Shown: positions 9,208-18,481 of the stretch, one piece after another
Numbering within the stretch: the stretch's first letter is position 1
Layout of the letters: each line of letters begins with the position of its first letter
Origin: Gemmatimonadales bacterium UBA2982
Lineage (GTDB): Bacteria > Gemmatimonadota > Gemmatimonadetes > Longimicrobiales > Gaopeijiaceae
Length of the DNA: 64,000 nucleotides
NCBI GenBank assembly: GCA_002347035.1
Contig: DEAM01000005.1
Location: 235,539 to 299,538 of the forward strand
Direction: 5' to 3'
Program-made: the position numbers and the translations under genes
Notes under the pieces: generated by a model
What the model was told of the DNA's origin: nothing
What the model saw: the letters and a program-made list of their open reading frames with translations, nothing else
Databases searched by the model: none

Positions 9208-9357
9208 ATGAACCTATTGCGAACTAGCCCAACCAATAATTTATCATCGCAGCACGGCTATATAATTCAGGGTAATCTCACAGGCTACGCTCTAGAAGCT
9301 AAAGTCTGTAAGCGCCCGCTAGGACCTCAAGATCATTTGATCATATGCAGCTGGTAA
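9208..9357 (+). CDS. Possible 49-residue leader ORF overlapping the SSS symporter start
   Basis: ATG at 9208 is preceded by GAGGAG (9197-9202) with 5-nt spacing, the best ribosome-binding site in this gap. The frame runs 49 codons to TAA at 9355-9357, overlapping by 13 bp the ATG (9345) of the symporter, which lacks a Shine-Dalgarno of its own. The peptide (begins MNLLRTSPTNNLSSQ, ends DHLIICSW) resembles nothing I know. Translational coupling is the attractive explanation. Against it, a TATAAT at 9261-9266 could start transcription inside the ORF. Confidence 0.35.
   Translation: MNLLRTSPTNNLSSQHGYIIQGNLTGYALEAKVCKRPLGPQDHLIICSW
9261..9266 (+). promoter_or_regulatory. Consensus -10 hexamer upstream of the SSS symporter
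   Basis: A perfect TATAAT about 79 bp before the symporter ATG. No good -35 TTGACA lies 16-18 bp upstream (TTATCA is at 14 bp spacing), so this is only a candidate promoter. Confidence 0.25.
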
Positions 9358-11120
9358 CACTCGACTGGATCGTCATAGCGACTTATAGCTCGGTCGCGGT
9401 TACCACCGGTCTGTATTTTGCCCATCGGGCAGGCCGTGAAACAGGACAATTCTTTCTCGGAGGGCGTTCTATGCCCTGGTGGCTCCTGGGCACATCAATG
9501 GTCGCCACAACGTTTTCGACTGATACACCTAACCTCGTAACCGATCTTGTTCGCACTGGGGGTGTGAGCCAGAACTGGCTCTGGTGGGCTTTTTTGATCA
9601 CCGGGATGTGTACGGTGTTCTTCTACGCTCAGCTCTGGCGTCGTTCGCGTGTCCTTACTGATATCGGGTTTTACGAGCTACGCTACTCTGGTGTGCCTGC
9701 GGCTTTCTTACGTGGCTTCCGAGCTCTATACCTCGGCGTGTTTTTCAATGTGATGATCATGGCGACTGTTACCCTGGCTGCCATTAAGATCGGGGGTGTT
9801 CTTCTTGGCATACCTGCATGGCAGGTGGTCGTCTTTGCAGGAACGGTGACCGCACTGTATTCGACAACGTCTGGCCTATGGGGCGTGGTTGTTACAGACC
9901 TACTTCTTTTTGTGATCGCGATGATTGGCTCTTTAGCTGCCGCATATTATGCGGTTGCTCAGCCTGAAGTTGGAGGACTCTCAGGACTTTTTGTCCACCC
10001 TGCGTTGGACGGTAAGCTTAGCCTGTTCCCAGACTTTAATGATTGGAGGACGGCCACAGCGGTCTTTATTGTCCCGATTGCTGTTCAGTGGTGGAGTACT
10101 TGGTACCCGGGAGCTGAGCCTGGGGGGGGGGGCTACGTGGCGCAACGTATGTTAGCCGCAAAAGATGAAAGTCATGCTCTAAAAGCTACGCTCTGGTTCA
10201 ATGTCGCCCACTACGCGCTGCGACCATGGCCATGGATTATTGTCGCACTGGCTTCGCTAATAATTTATCCCACACTTGAGTCCATACAGGCAGCTTTCCC
10301 TCATGTAGACTCTGAGATAATCCGACACGACCTAGCATATCCTGCCATGCTTGTCTTCCTTCCTTCCGGTCTCCTGGGACTCGTAGTAGCATCTCTAGCA
10401 GCAGCATACATGTCGACTATAAGCACTCACTTGAACTGGGGAGCCTCATACATCGTCGACGATGTGTATCGTCGATTTATCGCCAAGCATGAGAGTGAGC
10501 GTCATTACGTGTGGGTTGGTAGAGCATCGACGATTGGCCTCATTATGATGGCCAGCGTGGTAGCGTTGTGGCTTGAGAATGCTCTTCAAGCTTTTCAGAT
10601 ACTGCTCCAGATCGGCGCCGGAACCGGACTTGTCTTTCTACTACGCTGGTTTTGGTGGCGGATCAACGTGTGGAGCGAGCTGTCAGCAATGGGGATCTCA
10701 TTCATGGTGGCAATCTACTTCCAGTTCCTCCATACAGCGCTCGGATTTCAAGCCTGGGATCCCTCTCTCCAGCTGGTCTGTGGCGTTGTCGTGACCTCAA
10801 TCGGCTGGTTGAGCGTCACCCTTATGACACCTCCGGTGGATCGTGATACGCTGCGAAAATTCTGTCACCGTATTCGCCCACTTGGTTCAGGATGGCGAGG
10901 TGCCGGGATCGAAGATGATTGGAACGACGGAACTGAGAACCTTACTGCCGCATTCTTGTCATGGTTTCTCGCATGCATTGCTGTTTACGCGACTTTATTC
11001 GCCACAGGCTACGCACTCTATGGACGCAGCGGAGTTGCCTCAGCCTGCTTCGTAGTGGCCATCTTAGCAGTGGCTGGGTTGCTTAAGACCTTTAACAGGG
11101 TGAGCATCCGCAGCACTTAA
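9345..11120 (+). CDS. Sodium:solute symporter (SSS family) transporter
   Basis: 591 residues with 13 or so hydrophobic segments. Family signatures: FFLGGRSMPWWLLGTSMVAT in TM2, FSTDTPNLVTDLVR, TALYSTTSGLWGVVVTDLL, and WWSTWYPGAEPGGGGYVAQR. The last motif is written by an 11-G homopolymer at 10122-10132 that keeps the expected GGGGY reading frame, so no frameshift is needed. It probably imports a small organic solute with Na+; the substrate is not predictable. It lies divergent from proBA and is followed by a terminator hairpin. A better ribosome-binding site belongs to the leader ORF upstream. Confidence 0.9.
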   Translation: MQLVTLDWIVIATYSSVAVTTGLYFAHRAGRETGQFFLGGRSMPWWLLGTSMVATTFSTDTPNLVTDLVRTGGVSQNWLWWAFLITGMCTVFFYAQLWRRSRVLTDIGFYELRYSGVPAAFLRGFRALYLGVFFNVMIMATVTLAAIKIGGVLLGIPAWQVVVFAGTVTALYSTTSGLWGVVVTDLLLFVIAMIGSLAAAYYAVAQPEVGGLSGLFVHPALDGKLSLFPDFNDWRTATAVFIVPIAVQWWSTWYPGAEPGGGGYVAQRMLAAKDESHALKATLWFNVAHYALRPWPWIIVALASLIIYPTLESIQAAFPHVDSEIIRHDLAYPAMLVFLPSGLLGLVVASLAAAYMSTISTHLNWGASYIVDDVYRRFIAKHESERHYVWVGRASTIGLIMMASVVALWLENALQAFQILLQIGAGTGLVFLLRWFWWRINVWSELSAMGISFMVAIYFQFLHTALGFQAWDPSLQLVCGVVVTSIGWLSVTLMTPPVDRDTLRKFCHRIRPLGSGWRGAGIEDDWNDGTENLTAAFLSWFLACIAVYATLFATGYALYGRSGVASACFVVAILAVAGLLKTFNRVSIRST

Positions 11121-11144
11121 AAAAAACGAAGGCAGGGTGTCTAC

Positions 11145-11170
11145 TGCGGCGAGGGCCGCATTTAGTTTCT
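11145..11170 (+). terminator. Intrinsic terminator after the SSS symporter
   Basis: TGCGGC (11145-11150) and GCCGCA (11155-11160) form a 6-bp stem with GAGG loop, followed by TTTAGTTTCT. It lies 25 bp after the symporter stop. Confidence 0.6.
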
Positions 11171-11290
11171 ACCTGCAAGGCTAGTCGACCATAGGCGCGT
11201 CGAGAATAAATGAGAACTGAAGAATCTCCCCATTCGTTTATATTAAGGGCAATCGTACGACCTGCAAGCTGCCTACATCCTCTCTAATCC

Positions 11291-13585
11291 TTGACCTCTC
11301 AAGCCAAAAGTCCCCAACGGGGCGAGCCTACTTTTGCCCGTAATCTTGGGCTCTTTGATGCGACCATGATTGGTGTCGGTGCCATGATTGGCGCCGGCAT
11401 CTTTGTACTAACTGGAATCGCAGCAGGGGTGTCTGGACCTGCGTCGATTGTGGCTTTCGCCCTTAACGGTGTTGTAACCCTGCTGACCGCCTTTGCATAC
11501 GCGGAACTTGCAGCTGCAATTCCAGAGGCTGGTGGAGGATACGCATTCGTCCGGCGTGCTTTCCCTGGCGTAGTGGGTTTCACAGCCGGATGGATGCTCT
11601 GGTTTGCCTATACCGTGGCCTGCAGCCTCTATGCACTAGGCTTTGCAGGATATTTTTGGGAGTTCTTCCTCAAGTACATGCCGACTGCAGCAGAGGGAAT
11701 GTTCGGGCTTGTCACTGAGCACGGGGCAGGACTCATAGTCACCTTCGTTGTAGCCGCAATGTTCATCCGCCTAAACGCCCGCGGATCCGAAGTCACCGGA
11801 ATGACTGAAAACGTCTTGACGGTCGCCAAGCTTCTGATCTTGGGTGTTTTCATTGCCTACGGGCTCAAGGCCGTCGGCGTCTCACCGACAGAATCAGCTG
11901 GCGCGTTTAACCCATTTTTCCCTCAGGGCATGGGTGGAGTGATCGTAGCCATGGGTCTCACCTTTATAGCATTCGAGGGATATGACCTCATCGCGACAGT
12001 CGCCGAGGAGATCAAGGAACCTGAAAAAAACATACCTCGAGCAACCTTCATATCCTTGGGTATCACAATCGTTTTTTATCTACTCATCTTATTTGTATCC
12101 CTCGCGGCTGTGAGACCGCCTGGGGGTGAGCCCTCATGGGTTTTCCTAGGGAATTACGGAGAAACAGCGATCGTCCAAGCTGCGGAGGGTTTCATGCCCG
12201 CTTTTGGTGTCGCTGTAATTGTCTTTGGCGGCCTATTGTCGACCATGTCAGCACTGAATGCGACTATCATGGCATCTTCTCGTGTAGCGTTTTCGATGGG
12301 CCGAGATCGATGGCTTCCTGGACCGGTTGCAACCATCCACCCTGAGCGCCGCACACCCCACATCGCGATCCTCCTGACTGGAGTGATTTTGCTCGTGATG
12401 GCACTGACGTTGCCCATCACAGCCGTCGGCTCAGCTGCAAGCCTGATCTTTTTGCTCACTTTTGCGATGGTGAACCTCGCGGTCATCGTTTTACGCCGTA
12501 AGGCGCCGGATTTAAAGCGAAGGTACAAGGTCCCGCTCTACCCGTTTGTCCCCATCCTCGGGATCGTCCTAAACGTATTTCTAGCAGTTTATCAATTTAC
12601 GTTTCAACCCCTCGCATGGTATGTAACCATCGGTTGGATCGTCCTCGGCTTAATCCTTTATTACGCGCACTTCGAGAAACAAGCTGCTGCAGTAAAGCCA
12701 CAAGTGCTCGATCGACCGCTTCCCGCTCGGATACAAGCAGACAACGCAGTTGTAGTCCCACTTCACAATCCTGACCACGTGGGAGTCCTTCTCGATTATG
12801 CGCGCCCTCTGGCTGAGGCCAAAAACAAGGAACTCGTGGCGTATTCAGTAGTCGAAGTCCCGCGACAACTTCCGATTCACGAGGGTCTACGCTTCGTGCC
12901 GCATCGTGAGGGACTTCTCGATCGAGCGAGAGAGCATGCAGCCGTGCGAGGGCTAGTCGACCTAGGGACAGATCTTGTCGTAGCCCACCAAGCCTCAGAC
13001 GGCATCCTTTCTGGAGCTAAGCGATACGGCGCAGAACTCCTCTTTATGGGATGGAAAGGTTACACCGACACCCGTGATCGTATTTTTGGCGAGGTTGCTG
13101 ATCAGGTCATCCGTCAATCTCCCTGTGATCTAGCACTCCTTAAAGTAGGTAACCCTGAGCTACCTAAGCGCTGCCTCTTCCCCACAGCCGGCGGTGCAAA
13201 TGCTCAACTGGCGGCAGAGATGCTTAACACGCTCGCTCCCGCCCTCGGAATGGAGGTTACCGCGTGCTACGTGGTCAAGCCGAATGCTACCGAGGGAGAA
13301 CGAAATGAAGCCTATGGTTGGATCGACCAAACCGTTAAGCAGCTAGACTCAACAATCCAAATCGAGCGAAAGCTTATTGAGGCCAGATCCATTGCTGCTG
13401 GCATCGCAAAAGAGAGTCGAGAGTACGACCTGGTAATTCTTGGCGCGGCCCGCGAGCCATTCCTGAGACAGGTGATGTTCGGTGAAATCCCAGAGAAAGT
13501 TGCGCGCTATTCATCCGCGTCTGTACTGGTCGTCAAGCGCTACGAGGGTCGCGTACGCTCACTCCTAAAGCGAGCATTCGGCTAA
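11291..13585 (+). CDS. APC-family amino-acid permease fused to two universal-stress-protein domains
   Basis: 764 residues. Residues about 10-460 are an APC transporter (ATMIGVGAMIGAGIFVLTG in TM1, AAAIPEAGGGYAFVRRAFPG, FIAFEGYDLIATVAEEIKEP). Residues about 480-620 and 625-755 are two USP-like domains; the second ends with YDLVILGAAREPFL and SASVLVVKR. Such tails are thought to regulate the carrier through nucleotide binding. The start is TTG at 11291: an in-frame TAA lies directly before it and the next Met would cut TM1. I see no good ribosome-binding site. Confidence 0.9.
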   Translation: MTSQAKSPQRGEPTFARNLGLFDATMIGVGAMIGAGIFVLTGIAAGVSGPASIVAFALNGVVTLLTAFAYAELAAAIPEAGGGYAFVRRAFPGVVGFTAGWMLWFAYTVACSLYALGFAGYFWEFFLKYMPTAAEGMFGLVTEHGAGLIVTFVVAAMFIRLNARGSEVTGMTENVLTVAKLLILGVFIAYGLKAVGVSPTESAGAFNPFFPQGMGGVIVAMGLTFIAFEGYDLIATVAEEIKEPEKNIPRATFISLGITIVFYLLILFVSLAAVRPPGGEPSWVFLGNYGETAIVQAAEGFMPAFGVAVIVFGGLLSTMSALNATIMASSRVAFSMGRDRWLPGPVATIHPERRTPHIAILLTGVILLVMALTLPITAVGSAASLIFLLTFAMVNLAVIVLRRKAPDLKRRYKVPLYPFVPILGIVLNVFLAVYQFTFQPLAWYVTIGWIVLGLILYYAHFEKQAAAVKPQVLDRPLPARIQADNAVVVPLHNPDHVGVLLDYARPLAEAKNKELVAYSVVEVPRQLPIHEGLRFVPHREGLLDRAREHAAVRGLVDLGTDLVVAHQASDGILSGAKRYGAELLFMGWKGYTDTRDRIFGEVADQVIRQSPCDLALLKVGNPELPKRCLFPTAGGANAQLAAEMLNTLAPALGMEVTACYVVKPNATEGERNEAYGWIDQTVKQLDSTIQIERKLIEARSIAAGIAKESREYDLVILGAAREPFLRQVMFGEIPEKVARYSSASVLVVKRYEGRVRSLLKRAFG

Positions 13586-13674
13586 GGTCTCCTCCTCTTA
13601 TCAAAGTTCGGCAGCCAGCCACTTCTGCTGAACCCCAACTACACCCGGACTCAGCGCTGCACTTTCGACTTTGA

Positions 13675-14076
13675 TCAGATGGCGTCGATCAAGTCATCCA
13701 ACAAGAAAAGGTCCGTGAGTAATGCCCTAAGGTGAATGTTCGCATTTAAGTTGTCGATCAACTGCGAACTCACGCCTGGAAGGGCTGATACTAGTCTTAC
13801 AGCAGCAAGTGAATCAGCCGCATCACGCTCCAGAACACTTAAGAAATGATCCCAAGCATCAGAGGGCTCTGCTCCAGCTTCTTCCACTACTGACCTGAAC
13901 GCATCTGCAAGACCATCCAAGGCCCCCTCAATTTTACCGAGGAAAATCCGAATTTGACCTACGGTTTTCGATGCTTGAGCGCCCGAAAGACCCTGCGCCG
14001 CGTAGGCGAGAAAGAACTCGTAGCTCTCCTCGATCGCGTCGATCCGTGACTTAACGTCGTCGCGAGCAGCAGACAC
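13675..14076 (-). CDS. Small helical hypothetical protein downstream of the Mo-hydroxylase operon
   Basis: 133 residues, all-helical by composition, acidic, without Cys, signal or membrane segment. GTG at 14074-14076 follows GGAGG with 4-nt spacing. I do not recognise it. It is the last gene after the cytochrome b at 14158, but a strong hairpin lies between them, so it may be expressed at a lower level or from its own promoter. Its conserved position could make it an assembly or regulatory factor of the oxidoreductase, which is speculation. Confidence 0.65.
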   Translation of the reverse strand: MSAARDDVKSRIDAIEESYEFFLAYAAQGLSGAQASKTVGQIRIFLGKIEGALDGLADAFRSVVEEAGAEPSDAWDHFLSVLERDAADSLAAVRLVSALPGVSSQLIDNLNANIHLRALLTDLFLLDDLIDAI

Positions 14077-14119
14077 AATGCCTCCGTAAGAATGAAAGGA
14101 TAAAAATAGGTACGAAGGC

Positions 14120-14148
14120 GGAGGCGCGAGCAGCCAGCTCGCGCCTCC
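14120..14148 (-). terminator. Strong 12-bp hairpin between cytochrome b and the small helical gene
   Basis: GGAGGCGCGAGC and GCTCGCGCCTCC pair perfectly over 12 bp with a 5-nt loop. On the minus strand a T-run (CCTATTTTTATCC) begins about 10 nt after the stem. It looks like an intrinsic terminator or attenuator inside the transcription unit. Confidence 0.65.
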
Positions 14149-14157
14149 TGCTATCCG

Positions 14158-15057
14158 TTAGCCGTCTTCGCGTGGAGCGCTCACCGTCGAGTCAGCTAGC
14201 GCACCGCCACCTGTGTCACTGGACGCACCACCCGATTCTCCAGTCACCACCCATTTGTCAGGATCAAAATGGGCCACGTAATCGTCACGACCAATCCAAC
14301 CCCGGATCATTGACCAGGTGAGCCAATGCTTCTCAGGACGAAGCGCAAAATAGATATGCGATGCAACCAGGAGGATGAAAGAAACCCCTGCAAATCCATG
14401 GATAACAAACACCAGGCCTACAGTCGCTTCTGACAAGTAATAAGGGTTCCCCCCGGCGAACAAAGGTGTGTCGATCCGAATCATCATCATCACACCTGTG
14501 ATAATTGCTGCTAGTGAGGCCACCACGATCGTGTGATGATAGAGCCGGTGATCAAACGGGTACTTGCCTGCCTTTTCCGGCTCAGGAGCACTGGAGGACA
14601 TCAAGTGCTTGAGCTGAGCCACACCCTCTCCAATGTCACGAGGGCGGGGACTCATAGACCAGAAGTCCTGCCAACCGATCGAGTGAATGATGTGATAAAC
14701 GATCGTGGCAATGAGGACTAACCCTGCTACCCAGTGAATCGTCAGCCAGGCTGGAAAGTCGAAACCCATGATCGGGACAAATGCAGTTAATAAAAGAGTC
14801 AGCATTGAAGCGGCCATCGTCCAGTGAAAAAGACGCGCTGCCAAAGAGTGCCGCTCAATCCGCTCTGGAATTCCAGGAGGTGCAGCTACTGGAGCTTCTT
14901 CTTCATGCCCCCCGCTCACTCTGGAGCGATACCAGACAGTGTGGCCAACGACAAAGAGAACAGCCAAACCCACTGCCAGCCACATAAGATCCCATGAAAC
15001 GCCGATTAGAACGTCTCGACCCCAGGGATCAGCCGCACTCCTCCAAAGCCAGTTCAA
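14158..15057 (-). CDS. Membrane cytochrome b (formate dehydrogenase gamma/cytochrome b561-like)
   Basis: 299 residues: one N-terminal membrane segment, a charged linker, then a four-helix cytochrome b domain. Candidate heme His residues sit in ERHSLAARLFHWTMAAS, TIHWVAGLVLIATIVYHIIH, HRLYHHTIVVAS and VIHGFAGVSFILLVASHIYF. It starts with TTG at 15055-15057, overlapping the FAD-subunit stop as TTGA, so its level is coupled to the dehydrogenase. In context it should accept electrons from the exported molybdenum enzyme and pass them to quinone; this is inference. The C-terminal tail is Gly/Ser-rich. Confidence 0.85.
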   Translation of the reverse strand: MNWLWRSAADPWGRDVLIGVSWDLMWLAVGLAVLFVVGHTVWYRSRVSGGHEEEAPVAAPPGIPERIERHSLAARLFHWTMAASMLTLLLTAFVPIMGFDFPAWLTIHWVAGLVLIATIVYHIIHSIGWQDFWSMSPRPRDIGEGVAQLKHLMSSSAPEPEKAGKYPFDHRLYHHTIVVASLAAIITGVMMMIRIDTPLFAGGNPYYLSEATVGLVFVIHGFAGVSFILLVASHIYFALRPEKHWLTWSMIRGWIGRDDYVAHFDPDKWVVTGESGGASSDTGGGALADSTVSAPREDG

Positions 15058-16055
15058 GCAACGCTCCTAACGGCCCGCCTCACCAGGTTCCGCATCATCG
15101 GGATCTTATAGTCATTGTACTTGAGAGCGACTGCTCCCTCGACAGCCAGATCACCCGCGGCGTCCTGAGTAGCTTCATCACCAGAAGTTCCACGCACCAG
15201 ACTCTCAACTGCATCTAGTCGGACCGGATAAGGCGCAACTCCGTTCACGGCGATGCGAGCATCCTCAATAGTGCTGCCTGACATCTGGAACGCTGCCGCG
15301 ACACTCACGAGGCTGAAGTCCCACGAACCGCGGTCCCTTACCTTCTCATAATAATGGCTAGCGTTAGCCCAGAAGGGGGGGATATAGATCCGAGTTAGCA
15401 GGTTATCTCTCTTCATCACAGTCATCCGTTCAATATCGATCGAGGGGCCAATGAAGAAGTCCTCTGCATCGAAAGTATTCGGACCACCGGTATCTTCTAC
15501 GATCATCTTGGCGTCTAATGCGATGAGTGCCGGCGCTGTGTCAGAAGGGTTAACCGCTACACACCGACTCCGACCCATAATAGCGTGCTCTCGGTTCATC
15601 GCCTCCGGGGCGCCTGCATAGCACGTGTTACCACCCGCGCGATAGCAGGGCCACCCACTCCGGTAATACCAGCAGCGGGTATCTTGAGCCACGTTACCGC
15701 CCAAGGTGCCCTGATTTCGGATCTGAGGCGTAGCAACGTGCTCAGCCGCTTCCGCAAGAAGAGGGTACTCGCTTTGCACTCGGGGGTGGTTGACCACCTC
15801 GGTTAGCGAAGTCATCGAGCCAATCTCAATGCCACCTGGACCCGCATCACTGATGCCTGACAAATCAGAGATTCCGCCGAGATCTACAACGATGCTGGGG
15901 CGCTTAACACGGTCCTTGAACCAGTCGAACGAATCGAGTCCGCCGGCCAGAACCCACGCCTCTTCTCCGTTATCAGCGAGAATCTCTAGTGCATCTCCTA
16001 TCGACGCCGGCTGCACAAGATCGAAAGCCGGAATCATATCCTTGACTATGGCCAT
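15054..16055 (-). CDS. Molybdenum hydroxylase FAD-binding subunit with extra Fe/S cysteines (PaoB-like)
   Basis: 333 residues of the CO dehydrogenase/xanthine dehydrogenase medium-subunit family. FAD-binding loops are VLAGGLDSFDWFKDR and IRNQGTLGGNVAQD. Between the FAD domains are four Cys in CWYYRSGWPCYRAGGNTC and, 18 residues on, RSRCVAVNPSD. That insertion is the [4Fe-4S] site known from 4-hydroxybenzoyl-CoA reductase beta and PaoB subunits. It begins 12 bp after the molybdopterin subunit and overlaps the cytochrome b. It relays electrons from the [2Fe-2S] subunit to FAD or on to the membrane. Confidence 0.9.
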   Translation of the reverse strand: MAIVKDMIPAFDLVQPASIGDALEILADNGEEAWVLAGGLDSFDWFKDRVKRPSIVVDLGGISDLSGISDAGPGGIEIGSMTSLTEVVNHPRVQSEYPLLAEAAEHVATPQIRNQGTLGGNVAQDTRCWYYRSGWPCYRAGGNTCYAGAPEAMNREHAIMGRSRCVAVNPSDTAPALIALDAKMIVEDTGGPNTFDAEDFFIGPSIDIERMTVMKRDNLLTRIYIPPFWANASHYYEKVRDRGSWDFSLVSVAAAFQMSGSTIEDARIAVNGVAPYPVRLDAVESLVRGTSGDEATQDAAGDLAVEGAVALKYNDYKIPMMRNLVRRAVRSVA

Positions 16056-16066
16056 TTTTCGTCTCC

Positions 16067-18469
16067 CTAGCCGACGTGCTGTTGAAGGGGACTAAACGGA
16101 ATCTCTCGTCCTTCAAGCTCGGCGAGAATGATGTCTGGAGTAAGTGGTGTTCTGCAGAGGCATGTTCCACCCATCGCATCTGCGATTGCAGTCGTCAGTG
16201 CAGCCGATCCAGCTCCCACCGGAGGTTCACCGATTCCCTTCGCACCCACTGGCGTCTGCGGATCGGGTATGCCGATGGCTCCCGCCAGCATGTTAGTAGG
16301 CACGTCGAGGATTCCCGGCGGCCGGGCCGTGTACAAGCGGTTCGCAAAGGGGACTCCGTATTGCGGATCGAAGACCCACTTCTGGGACATCGCCATACCC
16401 ATGCCCTGTATGCTACCACCCAGTATCTGGGCGTTAAGGCTTCTCGGGTGAATCACAGTACCGCAGTCAGCCATGCCGACGTACTCGAGCAATTCAACCA
16501 TACCGGTCTCTTCATCGAGCTCGACCAGAGCCATTCCAGCAACCCAACTCTGGAGACCTCCCTGGCCACCGTAGTTATCTCTCGCTATACCCATGAGCCC
16601 CTGACCCGTGAGCCGTTGGGCAACTGGTAGGGTTTCCGTGGCAGAGATATCCTCTGGCAAAACGCTACCGTCGTATTCTCCGCCCATAGCGATCGCGGCT
16701 TCAGCAACCTGACCGAACGTCATGCTTCCACCCGGACCCGAAACACGACCGTTATCAACGTTGTACGAACCCGGACTTCCACCCAGACGGTTCGATGCGA
16801 TCGCTCGAATCTTCCTGAGCGCGTCCGTCGCAGCAGCCAAGTTGGCCCGCGTATGAGCGTGCGTTGTCTGGCTGCCCGCCTGAACAGAACTCCTCGGCTG
16901 ACCCTGAGTCGAGTTGCCCCAGAGAATCTCAACCTGATCCCAGTTTAAGCCTAACAACTCAGCTGCTGGCCTTGCCGTATCAGCGATGGAATGTGTTCCT
17001 AGGTTCCCGATACCCTGATGGACCTGAAGCTGTCCGTCTGGGCGGATGATCATCAAGCCATCGTAGCCACGGGAACCGGCAGTGTACGGTGAGAGCGCCA
17101 GTCCAACTCCCGTAACCTTCGACCCATTACGTCGACCAGAAAGTGCCTGCTTGCCTTCCCAGTCGAACGCTTCGGCGGCCATATCCAGGGCCTCACGAGC
17201 GAAGACACTCGTAAGCGTCCCATTCCTAGGCCCGAACTCGACGTCTGCTGTCGGAGCATTGAGACGGCGCATAGCTAGACGATCAACGCCAAGCTCTCGG
17301 GCTGCCTTATCGTGGATTGGTTCTAGCATCCCCACAATTTGTGCGCCACCCGGCGCACGCTGCGCGGCCTTCGGTGGTGTATTTGCGTACATCGCGACAC
17401 CACGGAAACGCATGCTAGCCGGCGTGTAGATAAGGTCCGCCGTGCTTGCCCCACTGTTCAGGTCACCAGCACCGTAAGGACCACTATCCTGAACAGTGAT
17501 CAAGTCTATCGCCGTTACCTTACCATCTGCGCGGAAACCCATCTTCACCCAGCTCTGGAAGCCGGGGCGGGCCCGCCCCAAGTAGTTCTCTTCGTACCGG
17601 GTCACTCTATGCATCACCGGGCGCCCAATCTTCCTAGCTAGGAGAGGCGCGATGACCATGTGAGTGGTTCCGGCGATCTTACCACCGAAGCCTCCACCGC
17701 AGTACTCAGCTATACAAGTAACGTCACCTTCGTCCATGTCGAAAATGCCAGCTACGGTCTGCTTCGCACGCTGTGCGCTCTGGGTTGAGACATGGATGAC
17801 AAGTCGTCCATTCTCCCAGTACGCCATAGTGGAGCGGGGCTCCATTGGATGGTGTGATACCGACTGGTGAACAATCGCCTCTTCTAAGACCAGATCGGCT
17901 TCAGCCATTGCAGCGTCGACATCACCTTTTTCCCAGTTACTTGTCGTAAGCTCGGAATCGACATCTGGCATGTTGCCTGCCGCGATGTCAGCGAAGTTCT
18001 GGTCGGACCACTTAAGGTCCATCCAGCCATCCTGGCCAGCAAATCTATTGCCCTCTGTGTAGGCACTAGGCCCGCCCGGCCTTAGGCTATCGAGCGGATC
18101 GAGTACGAATGGGAGTGGCTCTAGATCTACCTCTATAGCTTCCAACGCAGCAGCAGCGATTTCTTCCGTTTCCGCAACCACCGCTAAGATGGGCTCGCCC
18201 TCGTACTTGGGCTCGTCGGTGAGAGCCTGCTCCCGGGGCCCTTCTACCGCAGGCACCTCGTCCGCTCTCATTATGTCGATGACCCCATCCATTGCCAGCG
18301 CTCGACTTGCGTCGACGCTTCGCACACGCGCATGGGGCATGGGGCTAAGGAGAAGCTTCGCAAAAGCCATATTGTCGGCTCGGAAGTCTTCTGCGTATTT
18401 GGCGCGTCCGGTCACCTTTGCTCTGAGATCCGGCGGCGCGATGTCTCTTCCTATCAGCTGTTCAGCCAT
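16067..18469 (-). CDS. Molybdenum hydroxylase molybdopterin-binding subunit (PaoC/xanthine dehydrogenase large-subunit family)
   Basis: 800 residues. Domains in order: an N-terminal a/b hammerhead (GRDIAPPDLRAKVTGRAKYA) and the larger molybdopterin-binding part with EYCGGGFGGKIAG, QRAPGGAQIVGMLEP and the active-site Glu in GAKGIGEPPVGAGSAALTTA. It hydroxylates or oxidises an aldehyde or N-heterocycle; the substrate is unknown. It lies between the [2Fe-2S] (18482) and FAD (15054) genes. No XdhC/PaoD-type cofactor-insertion gene is in the window. Export would depend on the Tat signal of the [2Fe-2S] partner. Confidence 0.92.
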   Translation of the reverse strand: MAEQLIGRDIAPPDLRAKVTGRAKYAEDFRADNMAFAKLLLSPMPHARVRSVDASRALAMDGVIDIMRADEVPAVEGPREQALTDEPKYEGEPILAVVAETEEIAAAALEAIEVDLEPLPFVLDPLDSLRPGGPSAYTEGNRFAGQDGWMDLKWSDQNFADIAAGNMPDVDSELTTSNWEKGDVDAAMAEADLVLEEAIVHQSVSHHPMEPRSTMAYWENGRLVIHVSTQSAQRAKQTVAGIFDMDEGDVTCIAEYCGGGFGGKIAGTTHMVIAPLLARKIGRPVMHRVTRYEENYLGRARPGFQSWVKMGFRADGKVTAIDLITVQDSGPYGAGDLNSGASTADLIYTPASMRFRGVAMYANTPPKAAQRAPGGAQIVGMLEPIHDKAARELGVDRLAMRRLNAPTADVEFGPRNGTLTSVFAREALDMAAEAFDWEGKQALSGRRNGSKVTGVGLALSPYTAGSRGYDGLMIIRPDGQLQVHQGIGNLGTHSIADTARPAAELLGLNWDQVEILWGNSTQGQPRSSVQAGSQTTHAHTRANLAAATDALRKIRAIASNRLGGSPGSYNVDNGRVSGPGGSMTFGQVAEAAIAMGGEYDGSVLPEDISATETLPVAQRLTGQGLMGIARDNYGGQGGLQSWVAGMALVELDEETGMVELLEYVGMADCGTVIHPRSLNAQILGGSIQGMGMAMSQKWVFDPQYGVPFANRLYTARPPGILDVPTNMLAGAIGIPDPQTPVGAKGIGEPPVGAGSAALTTAIADAMGGTCLCRTPLTPDIILAELEGREIPFSPLQQHVG

Positions 18470-18481
18470 GAGTCTCTCCGC

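Noticed and set aside
10122..10132. 11-G homopolymer in the SSS symporter gene as a frameshift error
   Set aside because: The frame continues into the expected family motif EPGGGGYVAQR and on to a normal C-terminus, so the length is correct in frame.
13600..13675. ATCAAAGT/ACTTTGAT inverted pair between convergent genes as a terminator
   Set aside because: The loop is 60 nt and the right arm reaches the stop codon of the minus gene; not a credible hairpin.
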